In this document: positions 43,111-52,761 of the stretch, one piece after another
How the letters are laid out: each line of letters starts with the position of its first letter
Numbering within the stretch: the stretch's first letter is position 1
From: Isoetes taiwanensis
Taxonomy: Eukaryota > Streptophyta > Lycopodiopsida > Isoetales > Isoetaceae
DNA length: 64,000 nucleotides
Assembly: GCA_021234155.1 (NCBI GenBank)
Contig: JAJEKV010000003.1
Coordinates: 22,225,569-22,289,568, forward strand
Reading direction: 5' to 3'
The notes under the pieces: model-generated
Database searches by the model: none
Seen by the model: only the letters and a program-made list of their open reading frames with translations
Told to the model about the DNA's origin: nothing
Translations under genes and position numbers: made by a program

Positions 43111-43370
43111 TTATCAAATGTACCGGTAGAATGGCTCTTTCGTTCCCTGGTAGAATGGCTCACCGAGCCAAACAAAGAGAAAACGATGTTAATGGTGCAG
43201 ATAATGATGCAAATGGTTGCATCAAACTGTCACGTCCTCAGGATGGACATAAGTAATGTATAAGCTTTTTTTATGAATGGAAACAATCAGTTTTTTTTAT
43301 TTATTTGTGTTATTTGTATTGTATGTTGTTTCTGTTATGTTAAACAAGCACAAGTTTCTGTTATGTCAGC

Positions 43371-43906
43371 TGCCATTATCAGAAGCCAGATGTGATCAAT
43401 TAAACGAACCGACAGACCTTGCACTGAAACAAACTAATGCATTCTCTGCTGAACAAAAGGCACTTGCAGGTGGTGGTGGAGGCACTAATAACTTTGAGCC
43501 ATTCAATGTGAATTCCCAAGATCAAGCTATACCATTTGACTCACAAGAAATGGCTAATATGGGACTGTGCACAAATGAGTCTCAGCTTGCAGCTGCGGCG
43601 AATGCATTCTTATCAAGTTCTGACCCTGCAAATAATCTCCAATGTGACGAAGATATTCGTAGTTTTCCTGATGGGGGGTTGGCAAGGAGTATAGAAAATG
43701 ATGCGCGTCATCTTTTCAGAGAGCTTGGATTCACGTTTGATACTGAGCCATGCGTGCCACAAAAGTTCAGCCTAGAGGATATTATGCTAGACACTCCACC
43801 AGATATTTCTGTGGTGGATGTAGTTGGCTCTCAAGATAGTGTAGATTGGTTAGATAAGAAATTCCTTGAGACTGGCATTTCATTTCGTGCTTGTGCACCC
43901 AAGTAG
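43371..43906 (+). CDS. Terminal exon-like ORF of an unrecognised protein
   Basis: After a clean acceptor (tctgttatgtcag at 43358-43370) an open exon encodes LPLSEARCDQLNEPTDLALK, a Gly run, NFEPFNVNSQDQAIPFDSQ, ESQLAAAANAFLSSSDP, RHLFRELGFTFDTEPC and EDIMLDTPPDISVVDVVG, ending LETGISFRACAPK with TAG at 43904-43906. A polyadenylation-like aataaataaataa lies near 44046. A possible upstream exon (43131-43252, reading EWLTEPNKEKTMLMVQIMMQ) ends near a candidate donor, but the phases do not join cleanly. It is opposite in strand to the enclosing transposase. It looks like the 3' end of a cellular regulatory protein gene. The family is not recognised. Confidence 0.4.
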
Positions 43907-44170
43907 GCAGCTTGATTTGATAACTGATTCTGCGTTGGATTTTTTGTTTCAGCTCCTAAGAGAAGTTTTGTATATATTTTTGTGAGGAAATCGTTTTCAG
44001 GCACGACTTACTAAGGCCTTCTATTTTGCTAAGCATGGTATAAGAAAAATAAATAAATAATGTAGACAACCATTGAGTAATATATTAAATCTAAAATATA
44101 TTCAAAGCAAATGTATACAAGAACATTTTTATTGATATTTTTATTGGCCTACAAAAAACATCTTGGTCAA

Positions 44171-44441
44171 GGGTCTAAGTTAGATATTGGGGTACAAAAG
44201 CACCCGTCCGGACGCGCTGCTTTTCGTGCTTGGTCCGCTGTGCTTGGAGGTGCTTGGAGAGTGGAAACGCGATGATCCGTTTTTAGCAAATTGCTTTCGG
44301 ATCGATGACATGGCTACCCGCAAAATCATTGTTCGCGAAAAGGCGCGCGGAAATAAAAAAGGTGCGTCGGGCGCTGCTTAACGTGCTTTCTCCGCTTCCG
44401 CTTATCGCGCTTTTTTGTACCCCAATATCTAACTTAGACCC
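44171..44441. mobile_element. MITE with 29-bp perfect terminal inverted repeats
   Basis: The left arm starts GGGTCTAAGTTAGATATTGG at 44171 and its exact complement ends at 44441; the arms match for 29 bases. TCAA occurs directly outside both ends (44167-44170 and 44442-44445), fitting a 4-bp target duplication. The 271-bp element has no transposase. Its inside is GC-richer than the flanks and holds a 64-codon chance frame. The superfamily is not clear: Harbinger usually duplicates TWA and hAT duplicates 8 bp. Confidence 0.9.
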
Positions 44442-44839
44442 TCAACCTATGATGGTATGCCTGGGAAATGCATAGCCAATGTATCCTGCGGAGTCTTCTG
44501 AGTCATCATCCGAGGACACGTCAGACACAACGTGAACAATCTTTAACCTCTTTTTTTTCGGGCTCTCTGCTGGTGCTGGATTGATCAGTGGAAAGTTTTT
44601 TCACTGATTTTGATGATCTGAGTTTCTGCTTTCCCTTGCATCTCTTTCCCTTTATCGGTCGCCGACTTATCGATGGCTGCGCGCCTTGAACTAACAGGCC
44701 TACCTCCTGCACAAGCAGCCAAATCCTTCAACATCCGGCGGATTCGACACTTGCCGGGTTATAAGCCATCGGATCGCCTACTACTTTTTCTTGAGGATAG
44801 ATATATCGGATCTTGTTTTATGTTTAAATTTTTTAGATG

Positions 44840-45568
44840 CCACGCCGAGAACACGTCAAAGGCGACGCGTTAAAATTTCAGTATCGATGTGCCACGCAGT
44901 ATGGTGGACATCGTCGGCTCCAGGCGCTGACGTCGTTTATCGATGCCACGGGGCGTGTCGGTCTGGCCGGCCAAGGACTGTCATCAAAGACTGCAAGGCC
45001 ACGCAGTGGTGGACACGCCGATCGCGGCGACGCCGATAAACGACGCCCGGTGGCGACGGTTCGTGATACGCATGCATGCCAGCGGCACCATGCCATGCCA
45101 CGGTCGATGTGACGCCACCCGGCACGTCGCCGCTTATCGACGACACGGACGATGTCCGGTGCTGCCGGCGTGCCTTTGGCAACAAAGACCGTGCCAGCGA
45201 CATGGTGGACATCGTCATCTCGGGCCGACGCCGTTTATCGACGATTATCGGGACGTATCGACACGCCGGCGTGCGGCTTGTCCACGCGATCGTGCCCGCA
45301 GTATTGCATGTTGACACGCCGGCTTTGCTCGACGTCGATAAACGACGTTTTGCTGACGTGTCTAAACACGAAAGCATGCCAGCTTGGCAACACGACCATG
45401 CCACGCTGGCCGTCGTGACACGTCAGCCCTGTGCATCGTCGATAAACGACGTCGTGCCGCCGTTGAACGACGTAAAGGTTGTTCAACGACGTTGGCGTCG
45501 TTCTTCGACGACGTGACGTCGTTGTTCAACGTCGGGACGTCGTTGAAGGTCGACTGTCCCTTGTAGTG
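44840..45568 (-). repeat. CACTA subterminal repeat block and left terminus
   Basis: The GC-rich block has many ACGTCGTTTATCGA, CGATAAACGACG, TTGAACGACGT and related words in both orientations, then GTCGACTGTCCCTTGTAGTG at 45549-45568. On the minus strand this is a CACTA start. The adjacent TTT (45569-45571; AAA on the minus strand) equals the AAA beside the terminus at 16215. Several short frames across the block are artefacts. Confidence 0.75.
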
Positions 45569-46510
45569 TTTAACAAAGCAAAGGCATTCTCTATAGCAAC
45601 TCTAGCCTGAGACAAGTATTTAGAAAAGACTACTTGATCTCGAGGATCACTCCTTTTCTTCTTCTTTACAACGAGCATGTACTCCGATGTATGATATCCT
45701 GAATCTGCTATGATATAAGGTAAGACTCTTCTACCATGCAAACGCCTTGAAGGACCACTCAAGATTCGTCTCCTAGACAATATGGCATAAATAGGAGACT
45801 TGTAGAAATGACTCGTGTCATGAGGACCTCCTGGTGCGTCACAACAAACATCCCAAAAAATCAAATTCGGATCACAAACTACTTGCAACAATATGGAAAA
45901 AAAATCATGCCTACACCAATAATCAGCAACACCAAATTTCTTTTCAGGAGCAACTCTGAAGGGAATGTGCGTGCCATCTATAGTTCCAGCAACCTGGCGC
46001 ACACTAGATATAGCCTCAAAGCTAAACCTCTCCTCAGTGGGAGTCATGATGAAAATGGGCCTGAGCTGGATAGAAATAATGCTGACAACAATTCTTGCGT
46101 ACTTGTGTAATGTGCTAGCACCCAAGCCATGATGAAAATGGGCCTGAGCTGTGTAGAAATAACGCTGACAACAATTCTTGTGTACTTGTGTACTGTGCTA
46201 GCACCCAAGCCAAATTGCTCTGCACAAATAAAGCATTTTTTATTGTGTGCAAGCCTAAATAGTACTATTGCGAGCCAAATTGCTCTGCACAAATAAAGCA
46301 TTTTTTATTGTGTGCAAGCCCAAATAGTACTATTGCGACTGCTTTAATCTTCTCTATGGGCTCCCTGACCATTGTTTCAAGATCTGCTTGTGGAATATGT
46401 GATATAACCAATTGCAATAACTTCTCAAATGAATGTGCACCCATCCTATAAAACGAATGAAATTTATACTCACCACAAACACCAGACTCCAGCCACAATG
46501 TGCTGCTCAC
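45569..46510 (-). pseudogene. PIF/Harbinger transposase, N-terminal and catalytic part
   Basis: The minus strand first gives a helix-turn-helix-like region (FEKLLQLVISHIPQAD, IKAVAIVLFGLAHNKKC, GASTVHKY). The DDE nuclease domain follows: AGTIDGTHIPF carries the first Asp, DVCCDAPGGPHDTSHF follows, IIADSGYHTSEYML carries the second Asp, and ARVAIENAFALL carries the Glu. So all three catalytic residues are present. The frame ends where the CACTA terminus starts, five codons after the Glu. Two tandem duplications (about 86 bp at 46042-46210 and about 64 bp at 46212-46337) break the HTH region. The missing C-terminus is probably the fragment at 16216-16445. Harbinger proteins cut and paste their elements, usually with a Myb-like partner. 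Confidence 0.85.
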
Positions 46511-46954
46511 CTCATTCCAAAATGTGACATGCCTGGGATAGATCGCTATGTCAAGTTTTTCTTCAATGGTTCAGAGCCATGTATTCTTCTTTTAAACAAG
46601 TATTTTAATAAATATTGCTTACTGTATGAGAAGTGTTTTCTAGTACGTGGGATTGAGATGTATGTTCCCCGATCCAATAATCCCAAAAACTTAGCTTGGC
46701 ACATTCTTGGGAATATGATGGGATCCAATAATCCAAAAAAAGATGCAATAATGAGTGATTGCTAAGGATTAGAACTTAGATGCAATAATTGAAAGTACAG
46801 AAATCAATCTGTAGTTCTCTTTATTTCAATCACATCATTCACACCAAGCCAAAGCAATTTTTAATATTCAATGCCACAATACTGAAATAGGTCTATCTAA
46901 AAATAGTAAGATTTAGTCAAATACCATTTTCTAGATCAACGTTGGATGATAAGA
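46511..46954. other. Spacer between Harbinger remnant and F-box gene
   Basis: AT-rich, no gene. The 'tgggatccaataatcc' phrase recurs near 46670 and 46722. Any Harbinger terminal inverted repeat could lie here but was not identified. Confidence 0.4.
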
Positions 46955-48076
46955 TTATCCAAGATTAAAGCTTGCATCACTTTCTAAGACAAAGAGATGT
47001 ACACGATTCATATGTACACACTCCATATCTAGGGAATGTTCATATTGGTGCCATGTATGCGAGGAGATATTATAAATGATGTAGGCCTCTGGATAAAAGA
47101 GCAAAATGAAATTTTCAGAGTACTTATAGCTAATCATACGGGTATAACGAATGGGAATAAATGGTGGGGATAAGGGTGTAAGGATATACGAGTCAAGGTC
47201 TTCATTAGCAATCCACAGTTGTAAGTTACCTTGTAGAGATCCAGCGACCATAAGATTTCCCTTGTTATGGAAGGGGATGAGAGAAGATGCACCTTTGGGG
47301 ATCACAAAACTCTTTGTTGTCCACGAGCGACTAACAAGGTTGTACTTACAGAAAGCGAAGGTGCCAGCTGGTCGACCCATTCGTTCCAAAAAGTAAACAG
47401 AGTTGTCAATGAATGGCACTTGTGCATGGTGAAGGAGCGAATAAGGGTAAGGGTACCTATAGGGCGAGCTTCTACTCCATTTAGCAGCACTAGAGTCATA
47501 AATCAGTAGCCTGAGTCTTGGTTTTGGGAGGTAGGAGTAGGCAACTATAAGAAGAAGAATAATGTAACCATTATTTGGAGAATTAACGTGGAAAATGAGC
47601 TTGACAAACATATCCCCCCACCCGTGTAATACTTCTCGTGGGACTTCGAGGGCTAGGGTTTGGAATTTAGGGTTTAACGGATCGGTAACACAAAGCTTGT
47701 GTCTAACTGGGTCATGTTCGTCATATTCGTCCCCGACCCGCTTGTAAATGCATAACAGATTGCTGGAGCTCTGAAACATTAATTTTTCACCAAGGTATCC
47801 TGTGACGAAGTGCGCAGGCGCAGGCGCAGGCGCCTCCATCTCCACCCACGAACTTGCAGCAGGGCTGACCAGAAATTTTGGGCTCCTGGAAAAGTTATAT
47901 GCCCAGGTAATTGCTTTTGGCTTTGGATTGGGCCTTGCTTGCCAGTATGATTCTGAGTGAAGATACTTGTGCCAGTGCTTCGAAACAATAGAAAATCTAA
48001 TCACCTCCTTCGGCTCCATTGAAAGCAACACTTCTTCTATCATCTCCTGTGGCAGATGGATCTTGCTGGACTCCAT
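46955..48076 (-). CDS. F-box protein (F-box plus C-terminal repeat/propeller-like region)
   Basis: An uninterrupted 373-residue frame starts at the ATG at 48076 (MESSKIHLPQEMIEEVLL). The open frame extends seven codons further only through a TTG. Residues 8-48 form an F-box (LPQEMIEEVLLSMEPKEVIR then SIVSKHWHKYLHSESYW), the domain that binds SKP1 in SCF ubiquitin ligases. The rest contains blocks (LCVTDPLNPKFQTLALEVP, LLIYDSSAAKWSR, DNSVYFLERMG, GNLQLWIANED, AYIIYNISSHTWHQYEHS) with the spacing of F-box-associated beta-propeller sequences in plants, which pick the target. No intron is needed. It is the only clearly complete recognisable gene in the window. A truncated paralogue is at 17229-18034. 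Its substrate cannot be predicted. Confidence 0.85.
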   Translation of the reverse strand: MESSKIHLPQEMIEEVLLSMEPKEVIRFSIVSKHWHKYLHSESYWQARPNPKPKAITWAYNFSRSPKFLVSPAASSWVEMEAPAPAPAHFVTGYLGEKLMFQSSSNLLCIYKRVGDEYDEHDPVRHKLCVTDPLNPKFQTLALEVPREVLHGWGDMFVKLIFHVNSPNNGYIILLLIVAYSYLPKPRLRLLIYDSSAAKWSRSSPYRYPYPYSLLHHAQVPFIDNSVYFLERMGRPAGTFAFCKYNLVSRSWTTKSFVIPKGASSLIPFHNKGNLMVAGSLQGNLQLWIANEDLDSYILTPLSPPFIPIRYTRMISYKYSENFILLFYPEAYIIYNISSHTWHQYEHSLDMECVHMNRVHLFVLESDASFNLG

Positions 48077-48114
48077 CCCGTGAACTATAGACGGCAATTC
48101 ATATTCTTAACATT

Positions 48115-48210
48115 TTTAAACTACACCTTTTATTCTTAGACTACACCTTTTATTAGACTACACCTTTTAGCGCCTTTCAGACTACACCTTTTATTAGACT
48201 ACACCTTAGA
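48115..48210. repeat. Short tandem repeat, actacaccttttattag
   Basis: The unit 'actacaccttttattag' occurs about five times with small changes just upstream of the F-box start, so it lies in its presumptive promoter or 5' leader. Confidence 0.8.
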
Positions 48211-48879
48211 GTGAAACATATGGAGATGCATCTCAAAAGCTCATATGACAGCTCCCCTGGAAGAACGTGAACATCCCGATACTTGTCAATGTTACAGGAA
48301 ACGCCCTTGTCAATGTATTATGGTGGTGCCACTTAACATTCCTTTCCATCGCAATGGTATTTGGGTGTACATTCTGTATCTCTGTTTTTCAACTGGTTAA
48401 CAATACTGTGTTTCTTTTAGCACCTTTGCACAAACGCAATTCCAGGGTTTAGAGCATTCTGAGGCTATCTATGCAGCAGCCAGCTTGGTTTTATTAGCAC
48501 GAGGTTGATGTCTGGCCGTTTGATTGGATCTACGGGCACGAAAATTAGAGAAATTAGAAGTTGGTTATGGGAGCGGGAGGATTCTTACAGCGGGATTTGG
48601 TAGTTCATAGATAAGTAATATTTTTTTTTTTATACCAGGGATTTTAACATTTTCTCTTGTTTGTTGGTATCAATTCTTCCGACTACCACTGTCTTTTGGC
48701 ACCTTTCCAGAAGCATATTGGGGTCGTTGCTTAATGATTATGGTTTTCCAAATGCTTAGGTAAACAGTCATTTCCACTTTCTTATGCCGAAGATCTGATC
48801 TCCTGGTGATCTGGAAATATTTTGGAGTGCGTTTTCACTAATAGGATATGTGCAATCTTGGTTTCGTGCATTCAGTTTC

Positions 48880-49093
48880 CATGCCTGCACTTATGCCTTC
48901 AAATTGAGATACCTAGTTGACCATTTTAGTCTTCAAAAGATCATAAAGGTATTGCCTTTCTGAACTACGCACTCCAAAATGCCAAGCTTTTGAAGGTGTT
49001 CCAGCACAACTAATGCAGCCTTACAAACAAGTGGACTGCCTGTTGCAGCAGCCACTGCATTAGTTGCTAAAACAGTCCCAATAACTAAGCCAC
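48880..49093 (-). pseudogene. Acetylornithine-aminotransferase-like exon (C-terminal half)
   Basis: After an acceptor (ctgcttgcag) at 49094 the minus strand reads GGLVIGTVLATNAVAAATGS, PLVCKAALVVLEHLQKLGIL. After a frame change it reads QYLYDLLKTKMVN and FEGISAGME. Class III aminotransferases of the ArgD type read GGLPIGAVL..., GSPLVCxAAL..., then RDLL and VRGxGLxxGxE at these places. The loop around GDHGSTF is deleted, and an in-frame stop and shift are present, so it is not functional. The enzyme makes N-acetylornithine in arginine synthesis. Another piece of the same type of gene lies at 53190-53230 on the same strand. Confidence 0.5.
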
Positions 49094-50024
49094 CTGCAAG
49101 CAGAATAATTGCAGAAAGGAACTATTCGCTGTTTCAAAGAAATGGACAATGAATCAGGCTTGTCAAGAAGACCAAGCTTGTATATTCAGTGTGACATTGA
49201 TACTTGCATTAAGACATGAACTGAAAGTTGCTTAGCGCTTAGACTCAAAAGACTAGCAATAGACCATGTGCGATCAAAATACAATTAAAGGTCACTTAAA
49301 GTGACATTTTTGTTATGTGAAAATCATTTACATTATATTCTGTGGGCAGAACGTTAGGTTTCTTCTCAGGATTCTAAGGTTCCAAAAAGGCTCGTTGAGA
49401 TTTGTTGCAATTCCAGATTACCCTACAAGATGTGTTACTTGTAAAGAACGATAATTATATTGGGAACGATATACTCGTTAACCAATATTAACCTATACTC
49501 GTTAACCAATAATTTCCTCGTTAACCAACGTAATTTCTAACCAAGATGAAAAGAATACTAAGAGAACATCACCTAAGGACCCTTACACAACTCCCTAAAA
49601 GGAATGGTTGTACATGGCCTTGTATAATGAGCCGTATCACATGATGACGGGAATAACGGTTACCCATCTATAGTACATGTATTCATCCAAATCTCAACCT
49701 AATATTTTAACCTTAAGAAATGCTCAGCTTAACTTGTTCTATAGGTAAAATGATAGCATACACCTCATTCTGCTGAAGATTGTCCAACATCTGTATTTAT
49801 ATTCTATAACAAGGATTTCTATGATTTTTAAATTCACATTTACTTCAATTCCCGCATAATGAAACTGACTCTAGAAATGTTCGGTATCAATATACCTCTT
49901 TTAGCCTTGAATACGTTACCTTCTTCTTGAGATCTTCCTCTGCCGACTGAAAAAACAAGGGCGGATTTTGCTCAATTCTTCGCTAAATGCTAGTAGTATT
50001 CTCAGTCATCTGGATCAGGCTTTA
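49094..50024. other. Non-coding spacer
   Basis: No recognised exon. AT-rich with 'ctcgttaaccaat' repeated three times near 49470-49530. Confidence 0.45.
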
Positions 50025-50375
50025 CTACGAAGACTCCATTCGCTTCTCCCAAACTCTGCTCATTTTGTAGTCCTTTTCCAGTTTAAAATATTCATCTGAT
50101 ACATATCCATCATTTGACTGAGACAAATCCTTACTTGATTTGTCATTAGATTCCACGCTTCTAAACTTCTGTTCCACATTTGGTTCAACATCATTTTCAT
50201 TGCTTTCAAACTCCGCCTTCTTAATCTCTGAAAGATTTGCTGGCCCATCTATTATATGTAGGTCTGTTGTCTTTACAACTTGTGGGGTATCATCTGCTGG
50301 CCCATTTTTTGCTGGGATGGCAACTTTTCCTGGCATTCTATATTTTGTTAGTTCCCCAATTGAAAGCAATAGATC
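50025..50375 (-). pseudogene. Orphan exon-like fragment, family unknown
   Basis: An open block of about 115 codons encodes SIGELTKYRMPGKVAIPAKN, TTDLHIIDGPANLSEIKKAE and DGYVSDEYFKLEKDYKM. It is hydrophilic and Ser/Asp/Lys-rich, like a disordered linker. No family match. It lies between the two aminotransferase-like fragments. Confidence 0.3.
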
Positions 50376-51731
50376 TGAGATAACTGAATGGCCATATCAA
50401 CTCCTGCAATGCTTTTAAAACTGTCACTTCAAAATCATTATAACAGAAGAGATGACACTTCAGGGACTTTGTTTACAAGATCTGACCAAAGTGGTACACT
50501 CGCGACGTGAAATAAGACAAGAAAGTGAAAATATCAAGTTGTTAATGTTTAATGACTGTATATGGAGGACCAATTTCTTATTCTTACTGCCACATGGCAC
50601 CAACCATGCAGATTGGCGACTTGACCTCTTGTTTGCAAATACCAATAGAGCACTTCTGAGACCTGTGCAGATTGGTAATAATGATAAGGTTTATGAGTAT
50701 TTTCCAGTTTTAACCGTGCAAAAAAGACAAGTCCCTTTTGCACTCTTGAATTCCACGTCTATCTGTTTCTACATATATTTTTTTTCCATAATACTAAGAC
50801 TGTGTGCAATGACAAGATCAAATCTACTTTATAGATAGACAACATAGCCAATATGTTCAATATTGCATTAATAATTTGTCTCAAATTACAAAATTGGCAG
50901 ACTTACAAATTCAAGGGCACATTGATCAATCTCTGTGAACAAGAGGTCAGACAGACAGTAGGAACTAAAAGGTATTTTATTTGCCAATGCCTTCTCGTTT
51001 GCACGTTTAATCTGAGAAAGGAAAGAAACAACCTGCAAAACAAGGTTATTGAACAGAACTGCTAAATGTTACCATGGACCTGATCAGATCAATGCTTTGT
51101 GCTTCTTGTTATCTTGAAAGAGGATGTTATCTTTTTTTCTAGTTATTTATGAAACTGTTAAAGCTTGCCATGAAACTTCCAATTTCATATCAATGAAAAT
51201 ATATTCCAAAACAGTATTCAAAGCAAGAGAAGCATATTGTGTAGCGTGCAGGCTGGAAGTCAGTAGATGCAGAGCTGTAATTCAATTCTTGAATAATACA
51301 AATTAATATGCAAGGCCATTGAGGAGTTCTATAATGGAGATGTAAATGGTCTGTCGTGGAGGCCGTGGAGAGCATGTGCTATATGCAAACCAAGAAAAAA
51401 CAGGAATTTGATATCGTAGCTCCACCAGAATACATGCACAAACAGGAATCATATACCCGTAGCTCTGAACCTTGGGTCGATCTAGTGTGGAAACAAACAT
51501 CACGTGTCACTGGAATAGAATTTAGTGTATTCCTTTCTGGCTATATCACTTAAGACCAGTCCCATGTTCATCCTTCAAGCTTCAGCACTGCAAATCTGTA
51601 TGGAAGTTCGTGGGAATGTTATTGACTACCACGCATCTTTGTCTCTCAAGCTTTGGAACTTAACAGGCCAATTTGCCCTGGGCAATTTTCCATTGAATTG
51701 GCAGGCCAATTTTCTATGAAATCTTACTCAC
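50376..51731. other. Spacer with unassigned short frames
   Basis: The longest frame (50452-50838, +) has no recognisable motif and is AT-biased. I see no terminus or RNA gene. Confidence 0.4.
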
Positions 51732-51824
51732 CTGTGTAAACAACCCTAAATGATCCTGCAAGAAGTATGGAGGTCGGCTATGACGCAAAAAAGGCCAAAA
51801 GTGGTTGTCTTCTCCACTCAACGC
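51732..51824 (-). pseudogene. Orphan 93-bp exon with perfect splice sites
   Basis: The block between atttgcag and gtgag encodes exactly 31 residues, ALSGEDNHFWPFLRHSRP then PYFLQDHLGLFTQ, in phase. Aromatic-rich and clearly protein-like, but the family is not recognised. It may be an exon of the same fragmented gene cluster. Confidence 0.4.
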
Positions 51825-51935
51825 CTGCAAATAAAATCTTGGGATTATCTTAACTGCAACTTCGTCAGCCCAACTGCTCAAGAACGACGATGATCGATTC
51901 TTTCTCAACCTAGCTCTCCAACTGGAACGTTGATG

Positions 51936-52031
51936 AAGGGGTTAAACCCCCTTTAGAGCCTATTACGGCAAATAAATGGGCGAGCCCATTTATTTTTGCC
52001 GTAATGGGCGAGAAAGGGGGTTTGACCCCTT
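51936..52031. mobile_element. 96-bp fold-back (long hairpin) element
   Basis: The whole segment is one imperfect palindrome. AAGGGGTTAAACCCCCTTT at 51936 pairs with the complement ending at 52031, and ATTACGGCAAATAAATGGGC pairs across a two- to three-base loop near 51983. Only a few mismatches and two extra bases interrupt the arms. Arms beginning AAGGGGT suggest a small MITE or a fold-back remnant. No target duplication was found. Confidence 0.8.
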
Positions 52032-52129
52032 TAACTGGCAGGGTCCGAGACTGCTTTAGCAGCAACAAAGAAAATCTGCATCAGCTATCACTGGATGCCT
52101 TTTCCAATGCTATCCAGGAGCTCAGATTT

Positions 52130-52440
52130 GGGTGACGCAGATTTAAGATTTAAGCAGCGATTCAAGCAGTGATTTAAGATTTAAGCAGCGATTTAAGCTC
52201 TGATTTAAGAAGTCTTCAAGATTGCAAGGCTAGAGCTCCAAGACCTCCAAAACGGCCGGCCAGAGCACCAGAGCTCTGATTTAAGCAAAGCCTTCAAGAC
52301 TGCCTGCCAGAGCTTTGTCTTCGCTGAGATATTTAAGAGCTGAGATGCTTCGTGGACGGTTTATAAGATAAACATATTTAAGAGCTGAGATGCTTCGTGG
52401 ACGGTGTATAAGATAAACAGGCAAGCAGATGGTTTATCAA
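52130..52440. repeat. Tandem repeats: gatttaagcagc and a ~50-bp duplicated unit
   Basis: At 52140-52210 'gatttaagcagc' recurs with variations about six times. At 52325-52425 a unit 'atatttaagagctgagatgc' followed by 'ttcgtggacgg' and 'ataagataaaca' occurs twice in tandem. Confidence 0.8.
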
Positions 52441-52739
52441 GATAAACGAGCTGAATACGAGCTGTTATGGTTAATAACTAATTTCAATCTAACGGCTAAG
52501 ATCTAAAGTAGTCGAGGAACTGCCGGTTAAAGTCCCGTTAAGTAAAATAAAGAGATCAGAAGGAATTCAGCTGCGCAAAGGAAGGCAACCAGATTTTCAG
52601 GGTATTTCTAATTTTACAGGCCGTCGATGCAAAATATTGGAGATCCAACGGCCTGTAATAATTTTTGCTGATGTGTCACGACACGTGGCATAGCTAGAAA
52701 CGCAGGAAAGTGGGCAGCTCGGGTTAGGCAACCCTGCTT

Positions 52740-52761
52740 AAAAAAAAAAAAAAAAAAAAAT
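52740..52761 (+). repeat. Poly(A) tract interrupting the eIF4A pseudogene
   Basis: A run of about 21 A residues marks the exact point where eIF4A homology stops. It may be the tail of a plus-strand retroposon lying to its left, but no target duplication could be found. Confidence 0.5.

Larger units (their letters stand above)
36400..45568 (-). mobile_element. CACTA-type element, 5' half (Tnp2 transposase)
   Basis: On the minus strand the element begins at 45568 with CACTACAAGGGACAG, followed by about 730 bases of GC-rich subterminal repeats with CGACGT motifs. A transposase-associated-domain piece (42.7 kb), Tnp2 core (41.04-40.05 kb), a DUF4218-like region (39.7 kb) and a DUF4216-like region (38.9-38.5 kb) follow in the correct order. 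The left limit is uncertain because no TAGTG (plus-strand CACTA) was found on that side. It is inserted in the Harbinger transposase gene at 45569. A MITE and a foreign exon are nested inside. Confidence 0.7.

Noticed and set aside
44837-45516. Several 90-155-codon frames in both strands of the subterminal block
   Set aside because: They are overlapping products of a GC-rich motif array with no domain.
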